DNA from: Camelimonas lactis
GTDB lineage: Bacteria; Pseudomonadota; Alphaproteobacteria; Rhizobiales; Beijerinckiaceae
Direction of reading: 5' to 3'
Assembly (NCBI RefSeq): GCF_004342915.1
Contig: NZ_SLWL01000003.1
Coordinates: 186,001-250,000, forward strand
DNA: 64,000 bases
A program made the position numbers and the translations under genes. Of the stretch, positions 19,973 through 29,304 are shown one piece after another (the stretch's first letter is position 1; every line of letters starts with the position of its first letter). The notes under the pieces were generated by a model. The model worked only from the letters and a program-made list of their open reading frames with translations, made no database searches and was not told where the DNA came from.

Positions 19973-20842
19973 TCACGCCGCCCGGATCATACGCTCCCGC
20001 GCGATGACTTCCGATGCAAGCTTGAGATACGCCTGGGAACCCGCACACTTGAAATCATACAGCAGCGCTGGCTTGCCATGAGAAGGCGCCTCCGACACGC
20101 GGACATTCCGGGGAATGACGGTGTCATAGACCTTTTGGCCCATATAGCGCCGGACATCGTCAACGACCTGGTTGGAAAGATTGTTACGCGGGTCAAACAT
20201 GGTCAGGACAACACCATGAATGCCAAGGCGCGGATTGAGCGCCGCCTTCACCTGCTCCACGGTCTTGAGCAGCTGGCTCAAACCTTCAAGCGCAAAAAAC
20301 TCGCATTGCAACGGAACAACAACCGCATCCGAGGCCGTCAGCGCGTTAATGGTCAGCAGATTGAAAGATGGAGGACAATCAACCAGAACGTAGGTAAAAG
20401 CCTCCGCATCTTCTTTAGCCGCCATGGCGGTAATGGCGTTCTTCAAACGCTGTGCGCGATCCCGTTCCGCAGCGATTCCCAGCTCAACGCCAAGAAGATC
20501 CAGTGTCGATGGCGCCACCCAGAGGTCAGGAACGGCTGTTTCCTGGGCGCAATCCTGCAAGGCAAGACCGTCCATCAACACGTCGTAGGTCGACAGCCGC
20601 CGCGCCTGAACGTCAATACCGAGACCAGTTGAAGCGTTGCCCTGTGGGTCCAGATCAACAATAAGCACCCGCTCGCCGATTGCCGCCAGGGCTGTGCCGA
20701 GATTGATGGCCGTCGTGGTTTTGCCAACGCCACCCTTCTGGTTGGCGAGCGCCAGCACGCGCGGCATCGCCCTCAGTGAGCCAGAAGCAGAGGCGCCAGC
20801 CGACAAACCTGAAGCCGGTTTATCCGAGATACCCATCGTCAT
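19973..20842 (-). CDS. parA: Chromosome-partitioning ATPase ParA
   Basis: Deviant Walker ATPase that moves ParB-parS complexes. After a Ser/Gly/Ala-rich N-terminal tail of about 27 residues it has the Walker A' motif NQKGGVGKTTTAIN, switch I DPQGNASTGLG and Walker B VLVDCPPSFNLLT. The tail is longer than in many chromosomal ParAs, and a later Met (MPRVLALANQKGG) is an alternative start. Its ATG overlaps the rsmG stop by 4 nt. Confidence 0.95.
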   Translation of the reverse strand: MTMGISDKPASGLSAGASASGSLRAMPRVLALANQKGGVGKTTTAINLGTALAAIGERVLIVDLDPQGNASTGLGIDVQARRLSTYDVLMDGLALQDCAQETAVPDLWVAPSTLDLLGVELGIAAERDRAQRLKNAITAMAAKEDAEAFTYVLVDCPPSFNLLTINALTASDAVVVPLQCEFFALEGLSQLLKTVEQVKAALNPRLGIHGVVLTMFDPRNNLSNQVVDDVRRYMGQKVYDTVIPRNVRVSEAPSHGKPALLYDFKCAGSQAYLKLASEVIARERMIRAA

Positions 20843-21492
20843 CGCGTCGCTTCCCTGATTGACCTGATCCGCACGATCCGCGCCGCCTCATCCGTCCGAC
20901 TCGCGATCAAATCATGCTCCATAGTCCAGGATATGGATGCCTGGGTCAACTCGGACACTACATATTGTCCCTTTGGAAACAATGCGATAGCGCCACTTCT
21001 CAACACGTCTTTTGACCAGCCGACAAGCTGATCCAGCGAAGCAAGGGCCCGGGCAGTCACCACATCGACATCACCTGCAAATTCCATGATGCAAGTCTCC
21101 ACACGCCGCTGGTGAACGGTCGCAGAGGCGCCAGTCAATCTGATGACATGCCGGAGAAAAGCACATTTTCTGGCGTTGGCTTCGACCAGGTGGATGTGAC
21201 CACCTTGCTCCGCCAGCAAAATTCCCAGGATGACCCCAGGGGCGCCCCCGCCTGAACCCAAATCCAGCCAACGCTTACGACCTGAAGCCAAGCTGAATAG
21301 TTGCGCCGAATCAATGACGTGCCGACGCCACGCGCTTACCAGGGTCGAGTTGCTAACCAGATTCTTGGCCTGTTGCCAGCGAATTAACTCGTCGATGTAG
21401 AGGCCGAATTTATCGATCGTTTCACGTGAAACAATACCGATATCCGCGAGCAGTTCGATATCTGCCGAAGAAGGTTCATGAACGACGCTCAT
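20839..21492 (-). CDS. rsmG: 16S rRNA (guanine-N7) methyltransferase RsmG
   Basis: SAM-dependent methyltransferase (217 residues) that methylates G527 of 16S rRNA. The SAM-binding loop [19 protein letters not shown] and the family wording KNLVSNSTL and [14 protein letters not shown] are visible. It is coupled at both ends by 4-nt overlaps: with mnmG upstream and parA downstream. A parS-like palindrome lies within its coding sequence. Confidence 0.93.
   Translation of the reverse strand: MSVVHEPSSADIELLADIGIVSRETIDKFGLYIDELIRWQQAKNLVSNSTLVSAWRRHVIDSAQLFSLASGRKRWLDLGSGGGAPGVILGILLAEQGGHIHLVEANARKCAFLRHVIRLTGASATVHQRRVETCIMEFAGDVDVVTARALASLDQLVGWSKDVLRSGAIALFPKGQYVVSELTQASISWTMEHDLIASRTDEAARIVRIRSIREATR
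21418..21433. promoter_or_regulatory. parS site inside rsmG (one mismatch to the 16-mer)
   Basis: CGTTTCACGTGAAACA keeps the complete 14-bp core GTTTCACGTGAAAC (21419-21432) and differs from the 16-bp consensus only in the first base. It is embedded in the rsmG reading frame, about 1.5 kb from parB. ParB binding is inferred from the exact core match. Confidence 0.8.
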
Positions 21493-23360
21493 GCCGCGGT
21501 CCCCCGAGCTGACGCCCGGCGAATCATCGCTGAAAGCAAGGTTAACGCCGCAGGTGTAATCCCCTCAATCCGTGCCGCTTGCCCGACGGTCCCGGGCTTC
21601 ACCTCGGCAAGTTTAGCCTGAAGCTCTGCTGAAATCCCGGGAATTGAGAAGCTCATATCCTCGGGTATCAAAATCGCCTCAGATCGCCTGAAAGAGGCAA
21701 TGTCCGCCTCCTGCCGTTCGAGGTAGACGGCATAGGTAGCGTCCGTTTTTAGCCTTTCCTGCAACGCCAGCGGTGCCTCGGCGAGCCTTCTGTCAATGGA
21801 GGAAATTTGGGAAAAAGTACAATCTGGCCTGGAAAGCAGATCCATAGCCGAGCGACGGACCCCGTCGCGATTAACCCGCACGCCGATAGCATCAGCCTCA
21901 TTTGGGCTGAAGCTCACACCCTGCAGAACCTCGCGTAGTTCGGTCAGGGCCCGTTGCTTTTCTGCAAATCTGCCGGCCCTAACATCGCCAACGCAGCCAA
22001 TTTTCAGTCCCAACGGCGTCAGACGTTCATCAGCATTGTCTGCGCGCAAACTCAGCCGATACTCGGCGCGCGACGTAAACATGCGATAAGGTTCCGTCAC
22101 GCCGTTGGTAACCAGATCATCCACCAAAACCCCAATGTAAGACTGGCTTCTGTCAAAAACTACCGGCTCCAGGCCGCCAGCGAACCGGGCTGCATTGAGA
22201 CCGGCGACAAGGCCCTGCGCCGCAGCTTCCTCGTAACCTGTCGTGCCGTTGATCTGCCCGGCCAGATAAAGACCTGGAACGGTCTTCACCCCCAATGTCA
22301 CGCTGAGCGATCGGGGATCCACGAAATCGTATTCGACCGCATACCCGGGGCGAACAATACGGGCATCCTCCAGCCCATCCATCGTGCGGATAAATGCTTC
22401 CTGCACATCGGTGGGCAGGGATGTCGAAATCCCGTTTGGATAGACCAGCGTGCTATCAAGGCCCTCAGGTTCAAGAAAAACCTGATGCCCATCCCGGTCC
22501 CCGAAACGAACCACCTTATCTTCGATGGAAGGACAATAGCGCGGGCCACGACCGGTAATCTCACCAGAATACATCGGCGCCCGATGCAAATTGTCCCGAA
22601 TCATGTCATGCGTGCGAGAGTTTGTACGGGTTACGCCGCATTTGATCTGCGGATTATCAATCCTATCTGTAAGTTCAGAAAACGGCTCAGGCGGCGTATC
22701 GCCGGCCTGAAGTTCCAGGCGTCCCCAGGCAATTGAGTCGCCATCCAGTCGCGCTGGGGTTCCTGTCTTGAGGCGCCCCATACGCAACCCGAGGGCGCGC
22801 AGGTTTCCGGATAACGAAATGGATGGCGGTTCACCGATCCGCCCGGCTGCGTGCTTCTCCTCGCCGACATGTATACGACCATTGAGAAATGTGCCTGTCG
22901 TTAAAATACAGGCGGCACACCGCACCGTTCGACCATCAGCCAGTTCCACGCCTTTAACGCGGCCATTCCGGAGGCTGAGAGAGCTGGCTTCCCCGACGAT
23001 GATTTCGAGACCCGATCCATAGGAGTCCAGAAGCGAACTTACGGCGCGCGCATACAGCTTTCTGTCCGCTTGTGCTCGGGGACCACGTACAGCAGGACCC
23101 TTCCTCCGGTTCAGCATTCTGAACTGAATGCCCCCACGATCTGCTGCGAGTCCCATCAAGCCATCGAGAGCATCAATCTCCCGAACGAGATGACCCTTGC
23201 CGAGGCCGCCAATTGCGGGATTACAGGACATCACACCGATATTATCCGCAGAAAGCGTGATAATTGCGGTTCGGGCTCCGAGACGGGCAGAAGCTGCTGC
23301 TGCTTCCGCTCCCGCGTGCCCGCCCCCAATAACGACAACATCGTAAAATGCCGTACTCAC
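21489..23360 (-). CDS. mnmG: tRNA uridine-5-carboxymethylaminomethyl modification enzyme MnmG
   Basis: FAD enzyme that with MnmE modifies the wobble uridine (cmnm5U) of several tRNAs. It has 623 residues from the GTG at 23360, which follows AGGAG and sits right before the FAD motif [20 protein letters not shown]. Other signatures are [45 protein letters not shown] and [16 protein letters not shown]. An in-frame ATG at 23435 would prepend 25 unrelated residues and read through the parS site. It is coupled to rsmG. Confidence 0.96.
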   Translation of the reverse strand: MSTAFYDVVVIGGGHAGAEAAAASARLGARTAIITLSADNIGVMSCNPAIGGLGKGHLVREIDALDGLMGLAADRGGIQFRMLNRRKGPAVRGPRAQADRKLYARAVSSLLDSYGSGLEIIVGEASSLSLRNGRVKGVELADGRTVRCAACILTTGTFLNGRIHVGEEKHAAGRIGEPPSISLSGNLRALGLRMGRLKTGTPARLDGDSIAWGRLELQAGDTPPEPFSELTDRIDNPQIKCGVTRTNSRTHDMIRDNLHRAPMYSGEITGRGPRYCPSIEDKVVRFGDRDGHQVFLEPEGLDSTLVYPNGISTSLPTDVQEAFIRTMDGLEDARIVRPGYAVEYDFVDPRSLSVTLGVKTVPGLYLAGQINGTTGYEEAAAQGLVAGLNAARFAGGLEPVVFDRSQSYIGVLVDDLVTNGVTEPYRMFTSRAEYRLSLRADNADERLTPLGLKIGCVGDVRAGRFAEKQRALTELREVLQGVSFSPNEADAIGVRVNRDGVRRSAMDLLSRPDCTFSQISSIDRRLAEAPLALQERLKTDATYAVYLERQEADIASFRRSEAILIPEDMSFSIPGISAELQAKLAEVKPGTVGQAARIEGITPAALTLLSAMIRRASARGTAA

Positions 23361-23369
23361 GTTAGCTCC

Positions 23370-23385
23370 TGTTTCACGTGAAACA
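23370..23385. promoter_or_regulatory. Perfect parS site between mnmE and mnmG
   Basis: TGTTTCACGTGAAACA, the exact 16-bp palindromic consensus for chromosomal ParB. It touches the mnmG Shine-Dalgarno (the AGGAG complement ends at 23370) and lies in the 59-nt gap downstream of mnmE, about 3.4 kb from parB and about 4.7 kb from the proposed origin. Confidence 0.92.
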
Positions 23386-23419
23386 CGGAAAACCCATTCC
23401 CAAGATTCGCCGCAAACTA

Positions 23420-24793
23420 TCACTTTCCGATGCAAAAGGCTGCAAAAATTCGATCCAACACATCATCGGCGCGCGCGTGGCCTGTTATCATACCAAGCTG
23501 AAAAATAGCCGATCGCAGGTCCTCGGCCCATAGGACCAAATGCGTCCAGTCGAACAATTCGTCGCCTGAATCGAAAATACCAACAGGCAACCTCTCCAAT
23601 GCAGTCAACGCGGATGAAAACGCATTTCTATGCCGGCGTCGGGTAATGGCGATACCCTCTCCCACAGCGCTCGCTGGAATGGCCCCCTTCAGAAGCTCTA
23701 TCAGACCCTCTATTCCGGCGCCGGTTTTTGCAGAGACAGCAATATCGGCGCCAGAATCATCCACATGATCAGAAGCAATTCGGTCGATCTGCGTCAAAAT
23801 CCGAAACACACGACCGTCGGTGGAACCTGGTATGTCTTTCCAAGCCGGGCGTAAACCCGGCACTGCACATTCAAGCCAAAGAACTATGTCCGCTACACCC
23901 ACCTGATCCACTGCGCGGGCAATGCCGATCTGTTCAACCGCATCTTCCGACCCACGCATCCCCGCCGTGTCAACAAGCCGGACGGGATACCCGCCTATAT
24001 CCAGATGGACCTCAAGCAAGTCGCGGGTGGTCCCGGCAACATCTGTCACGATAGCAACATCCCGACCGGCCAAACAGTTTAAAAGAGTTGATTTTCCCGC
24101 GTTGGGCGGCCCGGCTATGACAACGCGAAATCCATCGCGTACACGCTCACCAATACCCCGGTCGGATAGCAGCTTCCTGAGATCGGCGCGAACCGTGTCG
24201 GCAGTCTTCAAAGCGGCGATGAAATGCCCCTCGCCTACATCGCCTTCGTCGGAAAAGTCGATGTCAGCCTCTATCAGGGCCAGCGCATGAAGGAGAGAAT
24301 CCCGCCACTGCGTCACAGGATCCGACAACGACCCATAAAGCTGGGCCATCGCCTGCTTGCGCTGTACTGAAGTTTCGGCATCGACGAGATCCGCAACGGC
24401 CTCAGCCTGAGCTAAATCCATTTTCCCGGCAATGACCGCGCGTCGCGTAAATTCGCCCGGGCCCGCAAGTCTCAGGCCCAGCTTAGTCAGTTCTTCCGTC
24501 AAAGTATCAACGAGAAGCATATTGCCGTGGATATGAAACTCCGCAGCGTCCTCCCCTGTTGGGCTCTTCGCGGCAGGAAAATATAGCGCTACTCCCTGAT
24601 CGATTGCATCGCCCGAACTGTCACGCAAAGTGACCAACGTCGCCATCCGGGCCTCAGGCAGTCGCCCACAAAGCGATTCCAGCACGCTACAAACCTTGGT
24701 CCCCGTCACGCGGACGATGGCGAGGGCGCTCCTTCCGACAGCAGTTGCGGGAGCATAAATAGTGTCGGTTTCCGAGCCGTAGGAGAATTTCAT
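23420..24793 (-). CDS. mnmE: tRNA modification GTPase MnmE
   Basis: GTPase of 457 residues, partner of MnmG in wobble-uridine modification. The N-terminal folate-binding domain starts with [20 protein letters not shown] and includes [16 protein letters not shown]. The G domain has P-loop [12 protein letters not shown] (about 228), DVAGTTRD (switch) and [10 protein letters not shown]. The C-terminal CIGK, with its catalytic Cys, is intact. It is followed by the parS site and mnmG. Confidence 0.96.
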   Translation of the reverse strand: MKFSYGSETDTIYAPATAVGRSALAIVRVTGTKVCSVLESLCGRLPEARMATLVTLRDSSGDAIDQGVALYFPAAKSPTGEDAAEFHIHGNMLLVDTLTEELTKLGLRLAGPGEFTRRAVIAGKMDLAQAEAVADLVDAETSVQRKQAMAQLYGSLSDPVTQWRDSLLHALALIEADIDFSDEGDVGEGHFIAALKTADTVRADLRKLLSDRGIGERVRDGFRVVIAGPPNAGKSTLLNCLAGRDVAIVTDVAGTTRDLLEVHLDIGGYPVRLVDTAGMRGSEDAVEQIGIARAVDQVGVADIVLWLECAVPGLRPAWKDIPGSTDGRVFRILTQIDRIASDHVDDSGADIAVSAKTGAGIEGLIELLKGAIPASAVGEGIAITRRRHRNAFSSALTALERLPVGIFDSGDELFDWTHLVLWAEDLRSAIFQLGMITGHARADDVLDRIFAAFCIGK

Positions 24794-24812
24794 CCGAGCC
24801 GTCCGCTATCGA

Positions 24813-24828
24813 TGTTTCACGTGAATCA
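24813..24828. promoter_or_regulatory. parS-like palindrome upstream of mnmE (one mismatch)
   Basis: TGTTTCACGTGAATCA differs from the parS 16-mer at a single position in the right arm. It sits 19 nt upstream of the mnmE start, so bound ParB could affect mnmE transcription. Confidence 0.7.
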
Positions 24829-24903
24829 TGTCGATGATCAGCAATCAGAGTTCAGGCCCTGAACCTGCAGCCACCAACCGGTTGCGTGGGTAAATCAATA
24901 AAA

Positions 24904-24927
24904 AACGCCAGGCGAGAGCCTGGCGTT
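24904..24927 (-). terminator. Rho-independent terminator after rho
   Basis: A 10-bp perfect stem AACGCCAGGC / GCCTGGCGTT with a 4-nt loop. On the minus strand it is followed by a T-rich run, so it ends rho transcription 27 nt after the stop codon. A parS-like palindrome begins at its last base. Confidence 0.8.
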
Positions 24928-24942
24928 GTTTCACGTGAATCA
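24927..24942. promoter_or_regulatory. parS-like palindrome abutting the rho terminator (one mismatch)
   Basis: TGTTTCACGTGAATCA, identical to the variant at 24813-24828, placed between the rho stop codon and the terminator stem. The two copies are 114 bp apart (start to start). Confidence 0.7.
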
Positions 24943-24953
24943 CATGGCCCCGT

Positions 24954-26219
24954 TCAGGTGTTCATCGAATCGAAGAACTCCGAATTCGATTTGGTCTGCC
25001 GGAGCTTGTCCAGCAAGAACTCAATTGCATCGACCGTACCCATTGGATTCAGAATCCGGCGCAAGACATACATTTTTTTCAGCACATCAGCCGGAACGAG
25101 AAGCTCTTCCTTGCGCGTCCCTGAACGGGTGATGTCAATGGCCGGGAATACGCGCTTGTCAGAAACCTTTCGGTCCAGAATGATCTCAGAATTGCCTGTG
25201 CCCTTGAACTCCTCAAAGATCACCTCGTCCATACGACTTCCGGTGTCAATGAGAGCAGTCGCGATAATGGTCAGCGACCCGCCTTCTTCGATGTTTCTGG
25301 CGGCGCCAAAAAACCGCTTCGGCCGCTGAAGGGCATTGGCGTCGACGCCACCGGTCAGCACCTTTCCAGATGAAGGCACCACCGTGTTATACGCACGACC
25401 GAGTCGCGTGATCGAATCCAGCAAAATCACGACGTCCCTGCCATGTTCGACAAGACGTTTTGCCTTTTCGATCACCATCTCGGCAACCTGAACATGCCGC
25501 GCAGCCGGCTCGTCGAATGTCGATGAAATGACCTCGCCGTTCACCGACCGCTGCATGTCGGTGACTTCCTCGGGGCGCTCATCAATCAGCAAAACGATCA
25601 GATAGCATTCCGGGTGATTGGTCGTGATGGCCTGCGCGACGTTCTGAAGCAACACCGTTTTGCCGGTGCGCGGGGGCGCGACGATCAAACCACGTTGCCC
25701 TTTGCCAATCGGCGCCACGATATCGATAATTCGCGCCGAATAATCCTTCCTCGTGGGATCCTCGATCTCGAGCCGGAGCCGTTCAGAAGGATACAGCGGC
25801 GTCAGGTTATCAAAATGCACCTTATGCCGGATTTTTTCCGGATCTTCGAAATTAATGGTGTTGACCTTGAGCAAGGCGAAATAGCGCTCGCCTTCCTTTG
25901 GGCCCCTGATCGGACCTTCAACCGTGTCACCCGTTCTCAATCCAAACCGGCGGATCTGCGAGGGTGAAATATAGATATCATCCGGTCCCGGCAGATAATT
26001 GGAATCTGGCGAGCGCAAGAAGCCAAATCCATCCTGCAGCACCTCAACCACGCCCTCCCCGATGATATCCGTTTCCTGGGCGGCCAGCTGCTTCAGGATC
26101 GCAAACATCAATTCCTGCTTGCGCATGATTGAGGCGTTTTCGACCTGAAGCTCTTCCGCAGAGGCAAGCAATTCAGTGGGAGTTTTGGATTTGAGATCCT
26201 GAAGCTTGATCTCCCGCAT
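24954..26219 (-). CDS. rho: Transcription termination factor Rho
   Basis: Hexameric RNA helicase (421 residues from the ATG at 26219). The N-terminal segment [18 protein letters not shown] is the usual alphaproteobacterial start; in-frame codons further upstream would add 58 residues without homology. The RNA-binding cold-shock fold contains [20 protein letters not shown]; Walker A is [13 protein letters not shown], and Q-loop/R-loop wording such as [21 protein letters not shown] follows. It is preceded by a leader of more than 200 nt, which may allow Rho autoregulation, and followed by its own intrinsic terminator. Confidence 0.96.
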   Translation of the reverse strand: MREIKLQDLKSKTPTELLASAEELQVENASIMRKQELMFAILKQLAAQETDIIGEGVVEVLQDGFGFLRSPDSNYLPGPDDIYISPSQIRRFGLRTGDTVEGPIRGPKEGERYFALLKVNTINFEDPEKIRHKVHFDNLTPLYPSERLRLEIEDPTRKDYSARIIDIVAPIGKGQRGLIVAPPRTGKTVLLQNVAQAITTNHPECYLIVLLIDERPEEVTDMQRSVNGEVISSTFDEPAARHVQVAEMVIEKAKRLVEHGRDVVILLDSITRLGRAYNTVVPSSGKVLTGGVDANALQRPKRFFGAARNIEEGGSLTIIATALIDTGSRMDEVIFEEFKGTGNSEIILDRKVSDKRVFPAIDITRSGTRKEELLVPADVLKKMYVLRRILNPMGTVDAIEFLLDKLRQTKSNSEFFDSMNT

Positions 26220-26453
26220 GGGGGAATCTCTCACGTAATACAACTCCGGAAGGAGTTCTTGAGGGAAGGAAAAATCGCTCACGGCCAGACGGCGCGATAT
26301 TTGACTGGCGAACGTCAAGCCAGGATGCAACAGATCGGATGGCCCGGATGCGTTGGATTTCCCGCGAAATCGGTACTCACACACACGCTGCACGGCTTGG
26401 AGGGAAGCTATCCATAGCGCAATGCCTTAACGATAACAAGCCTATCAGCCTGA

Positions 26454-26882
26454 TCATGGCCACGGCTTGATAATCACCAGCGCGACGATAGCCACCATCA
26501 GCACCGCCGGAAGTTCGTTGATAGCGCGATAGAACCGGCTGGAATGAGCGTTGCGATCCTCCCGAAACGCCAACGCCTGCCGCGACAAAAATATATGGAA
26601 TCCGAGCAATATAACCACCAAGGCAACTTTTGCGTGAAACCAGCCGTCGCGCCACAACCCTGCGTCCCAGGCAAGCCAAGCGCCAGCGAGTACAGACACC
26701 GCAGCCGCCGGGTTCATGATTCCCCGTAACAGCCTGCCTTCCATCACTTTAAACGTTTCAGCGGCGTCGCCGTTCTGTCGCGCCTCTGCGTGGTAAACAA
26801 ACAGACGCGGCAGATACAACATGCCGGCCATCCATGAGATGACCGCAACTATATGAAGCGTTTTGATCCAGAGATACAGCAC
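26454..26882 (-). CDS. hemJ: Protoporphyrinogen oxidase HemJ
   Basis: Small inner-membrane haem-biosynthesis enzyme (142 residues, four predicted helices) oxidising protoporphyrinogen IX. Conserved His in KTLHIVAVISWMAGMLYLPR, then VYHAEA, KVMEGRLLRGIMNPA and GWFHAKVALV are typical of HemJ. I choose the GTG at 26882 with GGAGG five bases upstream; an adjacent GTG at 26885 is possible. It follows hemE by 13 nt, matching a haem operon. Confidence 0.9.
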   Translation of the reverse strand: MLYLWIKTLHIVAVISWMAGMLYLPRLFVYHAEARQNGDAAETFKVMEGRLLRGIMNPAAAVSVLAGAWLAWDAGLWRDGWFHAKVALVVILLGFHIFLSRQALAFREDRNAHSSRFYRAINELPAVLMVAIVALVIIKPWP

Positions 26883-26895
26883 CACAGCCTCCGTA

Positions 26896-27948
26896 TCAGG
26901 CGCTCCTGACAAGTCGCACCAGCTCCTCGACGTGCGCCACGGGCGTCGTCGGCTGGATGCCGTGCCCCAGGTTGAAGATATGCGGGCCGTTGGACAGGGC
27001 GTCGAGAATGCACCTGACGCCTTCCGCCAGCGCTTCACCGCCCGCCATCAGCGCCAGTGGATCGAGGTTACCCTGCACCGTTTTCATCGGCTGTACGGCC
27101 TGCGCAGCCCAGTTTACGTCCACGCCCCAGTCCAGCCCCAGTCCGTCAACCTCGGCGACCTTTCCGAATAGCGTGAGGTTCTGGCCGACGCCCCGGGCAA
27201 ACACGATGACCCGAACATGAGGCCGCTGCGATTTCACGTTCTGGACAATCCGCGTAACCGGGTCATGACACCAGCGCTGAAACAGCGCCGGGGGCAGGGC
27301 CCCTCCGAAACTTTCGAATATCTGGACGGCCTGGGCGCCAGCATCAATCTGCGCGATGAGATAATTGGTCGACGCTTCCACGAGGAGGTCGATCATCGCC
27401 TGCAAAAAATCCGGATCCTGATAGGCAATCAACCTGATGGGCGCCTGGTCCGGCGTGCCCTTGCCGGCAATCATGTAACTGGCGACTGTCCATGGCGCGC
27501 CGCAAAAACCGATCAGGGCTGTCTGTCCGCCAGTTTCCTCGACCAGCTGCGCCCTGACGCGAGCAACCGTCTCCAGCACCGGATCGAGCCTTCCAAGATT
27601 TCCTGGATGGTCCAGACGGGAAAGGCGGGAATGATCGGTAACAGGATCGAGACGGGGACCTTCCCCCTCGGCAAACCAGACATTCTGCCCGAGCGCGTGG
27701 GGAACCACGAGAATGTCACTGAACAGGATTGCGGCGTCAAAACCAAATCGCCGGATCGGCTGCATGGTCACTTCAGCCGCAAGGGCAGGGTTGTAACAGA
27801 GATCCAGGAAGCTGCCAGCGTGGGCGCGGGTCGCCCGGTATTCCGGCAGATAACGGCCTGCCTGACGCATGAGCCAGAGCGGCGCGCGTGGGGTTCTTGC
27901 GCCGGACAATGCCTGCATGAAAAGCGATGCGTCCTGTCCCATGCGCAC
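26896..27948 (-). CDS. hemE: Uroporphyrinogen decarboxylase
   Basis: Cytoplasmic enzyme (350 residues) converting uroporphyrinogen III to coproporphyrinogen III. The signature PLWLMRQAGRYLPEYR holds the active-site arginines; the catalytic Asp lies in AAILFSDILVVPHALG. ALIGFCGAPWTVASYMI and FNLGHGI near the C terminus also fit. Its 5' side borders the proposed replication origin, as in Caulobacter and Rickettsia, where hemE flanks the origin. Confidence 0.96.
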   Translation of the reverse strand: MRMGQDASLFMQALSGARTPRAPLWLMRQAGRYLPEYRATRAHAGSFLDLCYNPALAAEVTMQPIRRFGFDAAILFSDILVVPHALGQNVWFAEGEGPRLDPVTDHSRLSRLDHPGNLGRLDPVLETVARVRAQLVEETGGQTALIGFCGAPWTVASYMIAGKGTPDQAPIRLIAYQDPDFLQAMIDLLVEASTNYLIAQIDAGAQAVQIFESFGGALPPALFQRWCHDPVTRIVQNVKSQRPHVRVIVFARGVGQNLTLFGKVAEVDGLGLDWGVDVNWAAQAVQPMKTVQGNLDPLALMAGGEALAEGVRCILDALSNGPHIFNLGHGIQPTTPVAHVEELVRLVRSA

Positions 27949-28083
27949 AGCCGTCCTTTTAAAAAGAGAGATATGAATCTTTGAATCTGTTTTTTCTTTT
28001 TAGGCAGGGGATTCCCCAAGCCCAACTCCGTCCACATACCATCCCCAGGGCCCGCTCCAAAGCGGCTCCGCCCGGACAAATGG

Positions 28084-28098
28084 TTAATGCTTCGTAAA
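28084..28098. promoter_or_regulatory. CtrA-type site, one mismatch, in the origin region
   Basis: TTAA-N7-TAAA; one half matches exactly and the other has one substitution. It lies 25 bp (start to start) from the perfect site at 28109. Confidence 0.5.
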
Positions 28099-28108
28099 CG
28101 CTGGCGCG

Positions 28109-28123
28109 TTAACGGTCCGTTAA
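28109..28123. promoter_or_regulatory. Perfect CtrA-type site in the origin region
   Basis: TTAACGGTCCGTTAA is an exact TTAA-N7-TTAA. In Caulobacter several such sites in the origin let phosphorylated CtrA silence initiation; that role here is inferred. Confidence 0.7.
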
Positions 28124-28148
28124 TAATTATGGCGACTTGCAGGCAATG

Positions 28149-28157
28149 TTATGCACC
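28149..28157 (+). promoter_or_regulatory. DnaA-box-like sequence
   Basis: TTATGCACC has one mismatch to the DnaA box TTATNCACA. It is the closest match I could find in the gap and lies 26 bp right of the perfect CtrA site. Confidence 0.5.
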
Positions 28158-28409
28158 TCCTGCGATCCGGGAGCGGATTCGGCGCACAGGCAGGGCGGTG
28201 TTGAGAAGGGCGTGCATGGAATTCGGCCATTGCAGGCTGGCCCGACACAAACCGGGGTTCCGTGCACAGGGGTCCACACCTTTCCCCGACGGGAGATGCA
28301 GGGTTGCGGGCCCTCACGGCTTTGATGGGGCGTCAGCGCTGAAGATTGCTGTGGCGTGGGAATGAGCGCGCGATCACAATGCGGCGCTATCGGGATCAGG
28401 AGCAGTCAA

Positions 28410-29291
28410 TTGGGCAACCGGAGCTTTTTTCACTTACACCTGATATCGGATTCGACGGGTGAAACCCTGATCGCGGTGGCGCGGGCGGTTTCTGCCCAAT
28501 ATGACGGCATATCGGCCATCGAGCATGTTTACCCCCTGGTGCGTTCGCGCTCGCAGCTGGAGCGGGTTACCGATGGCATTCAGGCGGCTCCCGGCATGGT
28601 GCTGTACACCCTGGTGGACCCGGATCTGGCGTTGGAGGTGGAGAAGGTTTGCCTCGAAACCGGCTCGCCATGTCTGTCGGTGCTGTCGCCGGTGGTGAAC
28701 ATGTTCGAGGCCTATCTGGGCGCTGCGTCGCGTGGTCGGCCAGGAGCTCAGCACACCCTCAACGCCGATTATTTCAAGCGTATCGACGCCATGAACTATA
28801 CGATGATGCATGATGACGGTCAGTTGGTCAGCGGCCTGGCCGACGCCGACGTCATCCTGTTCGGCGTCAGCAGAACGTCCAAGACCCCGACAAGCATCTA
28901 TCTGGCCAATCGCGGCGTAAAAACCGCCAATGTGCCCTATGTGCCGGGCGTTCCAGTTCCCCAGGGCATGACAGAGTTTCGCGGGCCCCTTGTCGTTGGC
29001 CTGGTCGCCAGCGCCGAACGCATCGTCCAGATCCGGCAGAACCGGCTACTCAGCCTTAATGCCTCCGACAGTTCCTCTTACGTGGATGAGGAGGCCGTCG
29101 CGGCCGAGATCACTGAAACGCGCCGGATCTGTGCGCGGAATCGATGGCCAGTTATTGACGTCACCCGCCGGTCGATCGAAGAAACCGCGGCGGCTATCAT
29201 GGACCTGTACCGGGATCACCGTTTGCGTCAGACCAGTTCATGGGAGACGAGAGGGCAGGGCGCAGCCACAGGCCCGACGACAACATCATGA
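28410..29291 (+). CDS. Pyruvate, phosphate dikinase regulatory protein (kinase/pyrophosphorylase, DUF299)
   Basis: Bifunctional ADP-dependent kinase and Pi-dependent phosphorylase that switches pyruvate phosphate dikinase (or PEP synthase) off and on. [14 protein letters not shown] opens the fold, and [18 protein letters not shown] is the P-loop of this family; [12 protein letters not shown] also fits. I choose a TTG start at 28410, seven bases after AGGAG, because the protein then begins [14 protein letters not shown] like relatives (293 residues). An ATG at 28362 would add 16 residues. The C terminus has a short extra tail. Orthologue of RP001, first gene right of the origin. Confidence 0.9.
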   Translation: MGNRSFFHLHLISDSTGETLIAVARAVSAQYDGISAIEHVYPLVRSRSQLERVTDGIQAAPGMVLYTLVDPDLALEVEKVCLETGSPCLSVLSPVVNMFEAYLGAASRGRPGAQHTLNADYFKRIDAMNYTMMHDDGQLVSGLADADVILFGVSRTSKTPTSIYLANRGVKTANVPYVPGVPVPQGMTEFRGPLVVGLVASAERIVQIRQNRLLSLNASDSSSYVDEEAVAAEITETRRICARNRWPVIDVTRRSIEETAAAIMDLYRDHRLRQTSSWETRGQGAATGPTTTS

Positions 29292-29304
29292 CAAGAGGGA
29301 TGTA

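Larger units (their letters stand above)
27949..28409. other. Candidate chromosomal replication origin (hemE / PPDK-regulator intergenic region)
   Basis: A 460-base divergent gap between hemE and the PPDK-regulator (RP001) gene, the same pair that flanks the mapped Caulobacter origin and the Rickettsia origin region. It holds an AT-rich tract at about 27955-28002 (possible unwinding element) and two CtrA-type sites (28084-28098, 28109-28123). TTATGCACC at 28149-28157 is a near-consensus DnaA box, with further weak GTCCACA-like boxes at about 28029 and 28270. GANTC methylation sites lie at 27975, 27983, 28010 and 28176. Gene orientation switches from leftward to rightward here. Function is inferred from synteny plus motifs. 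Confidence 0.75.

Noticed and set aside
26220-26453. Structured RNA or riboswitch in the rho leader
   Set aside because: Only a small 6-bp hairpin near 26245 was seen; no known element could be matched.
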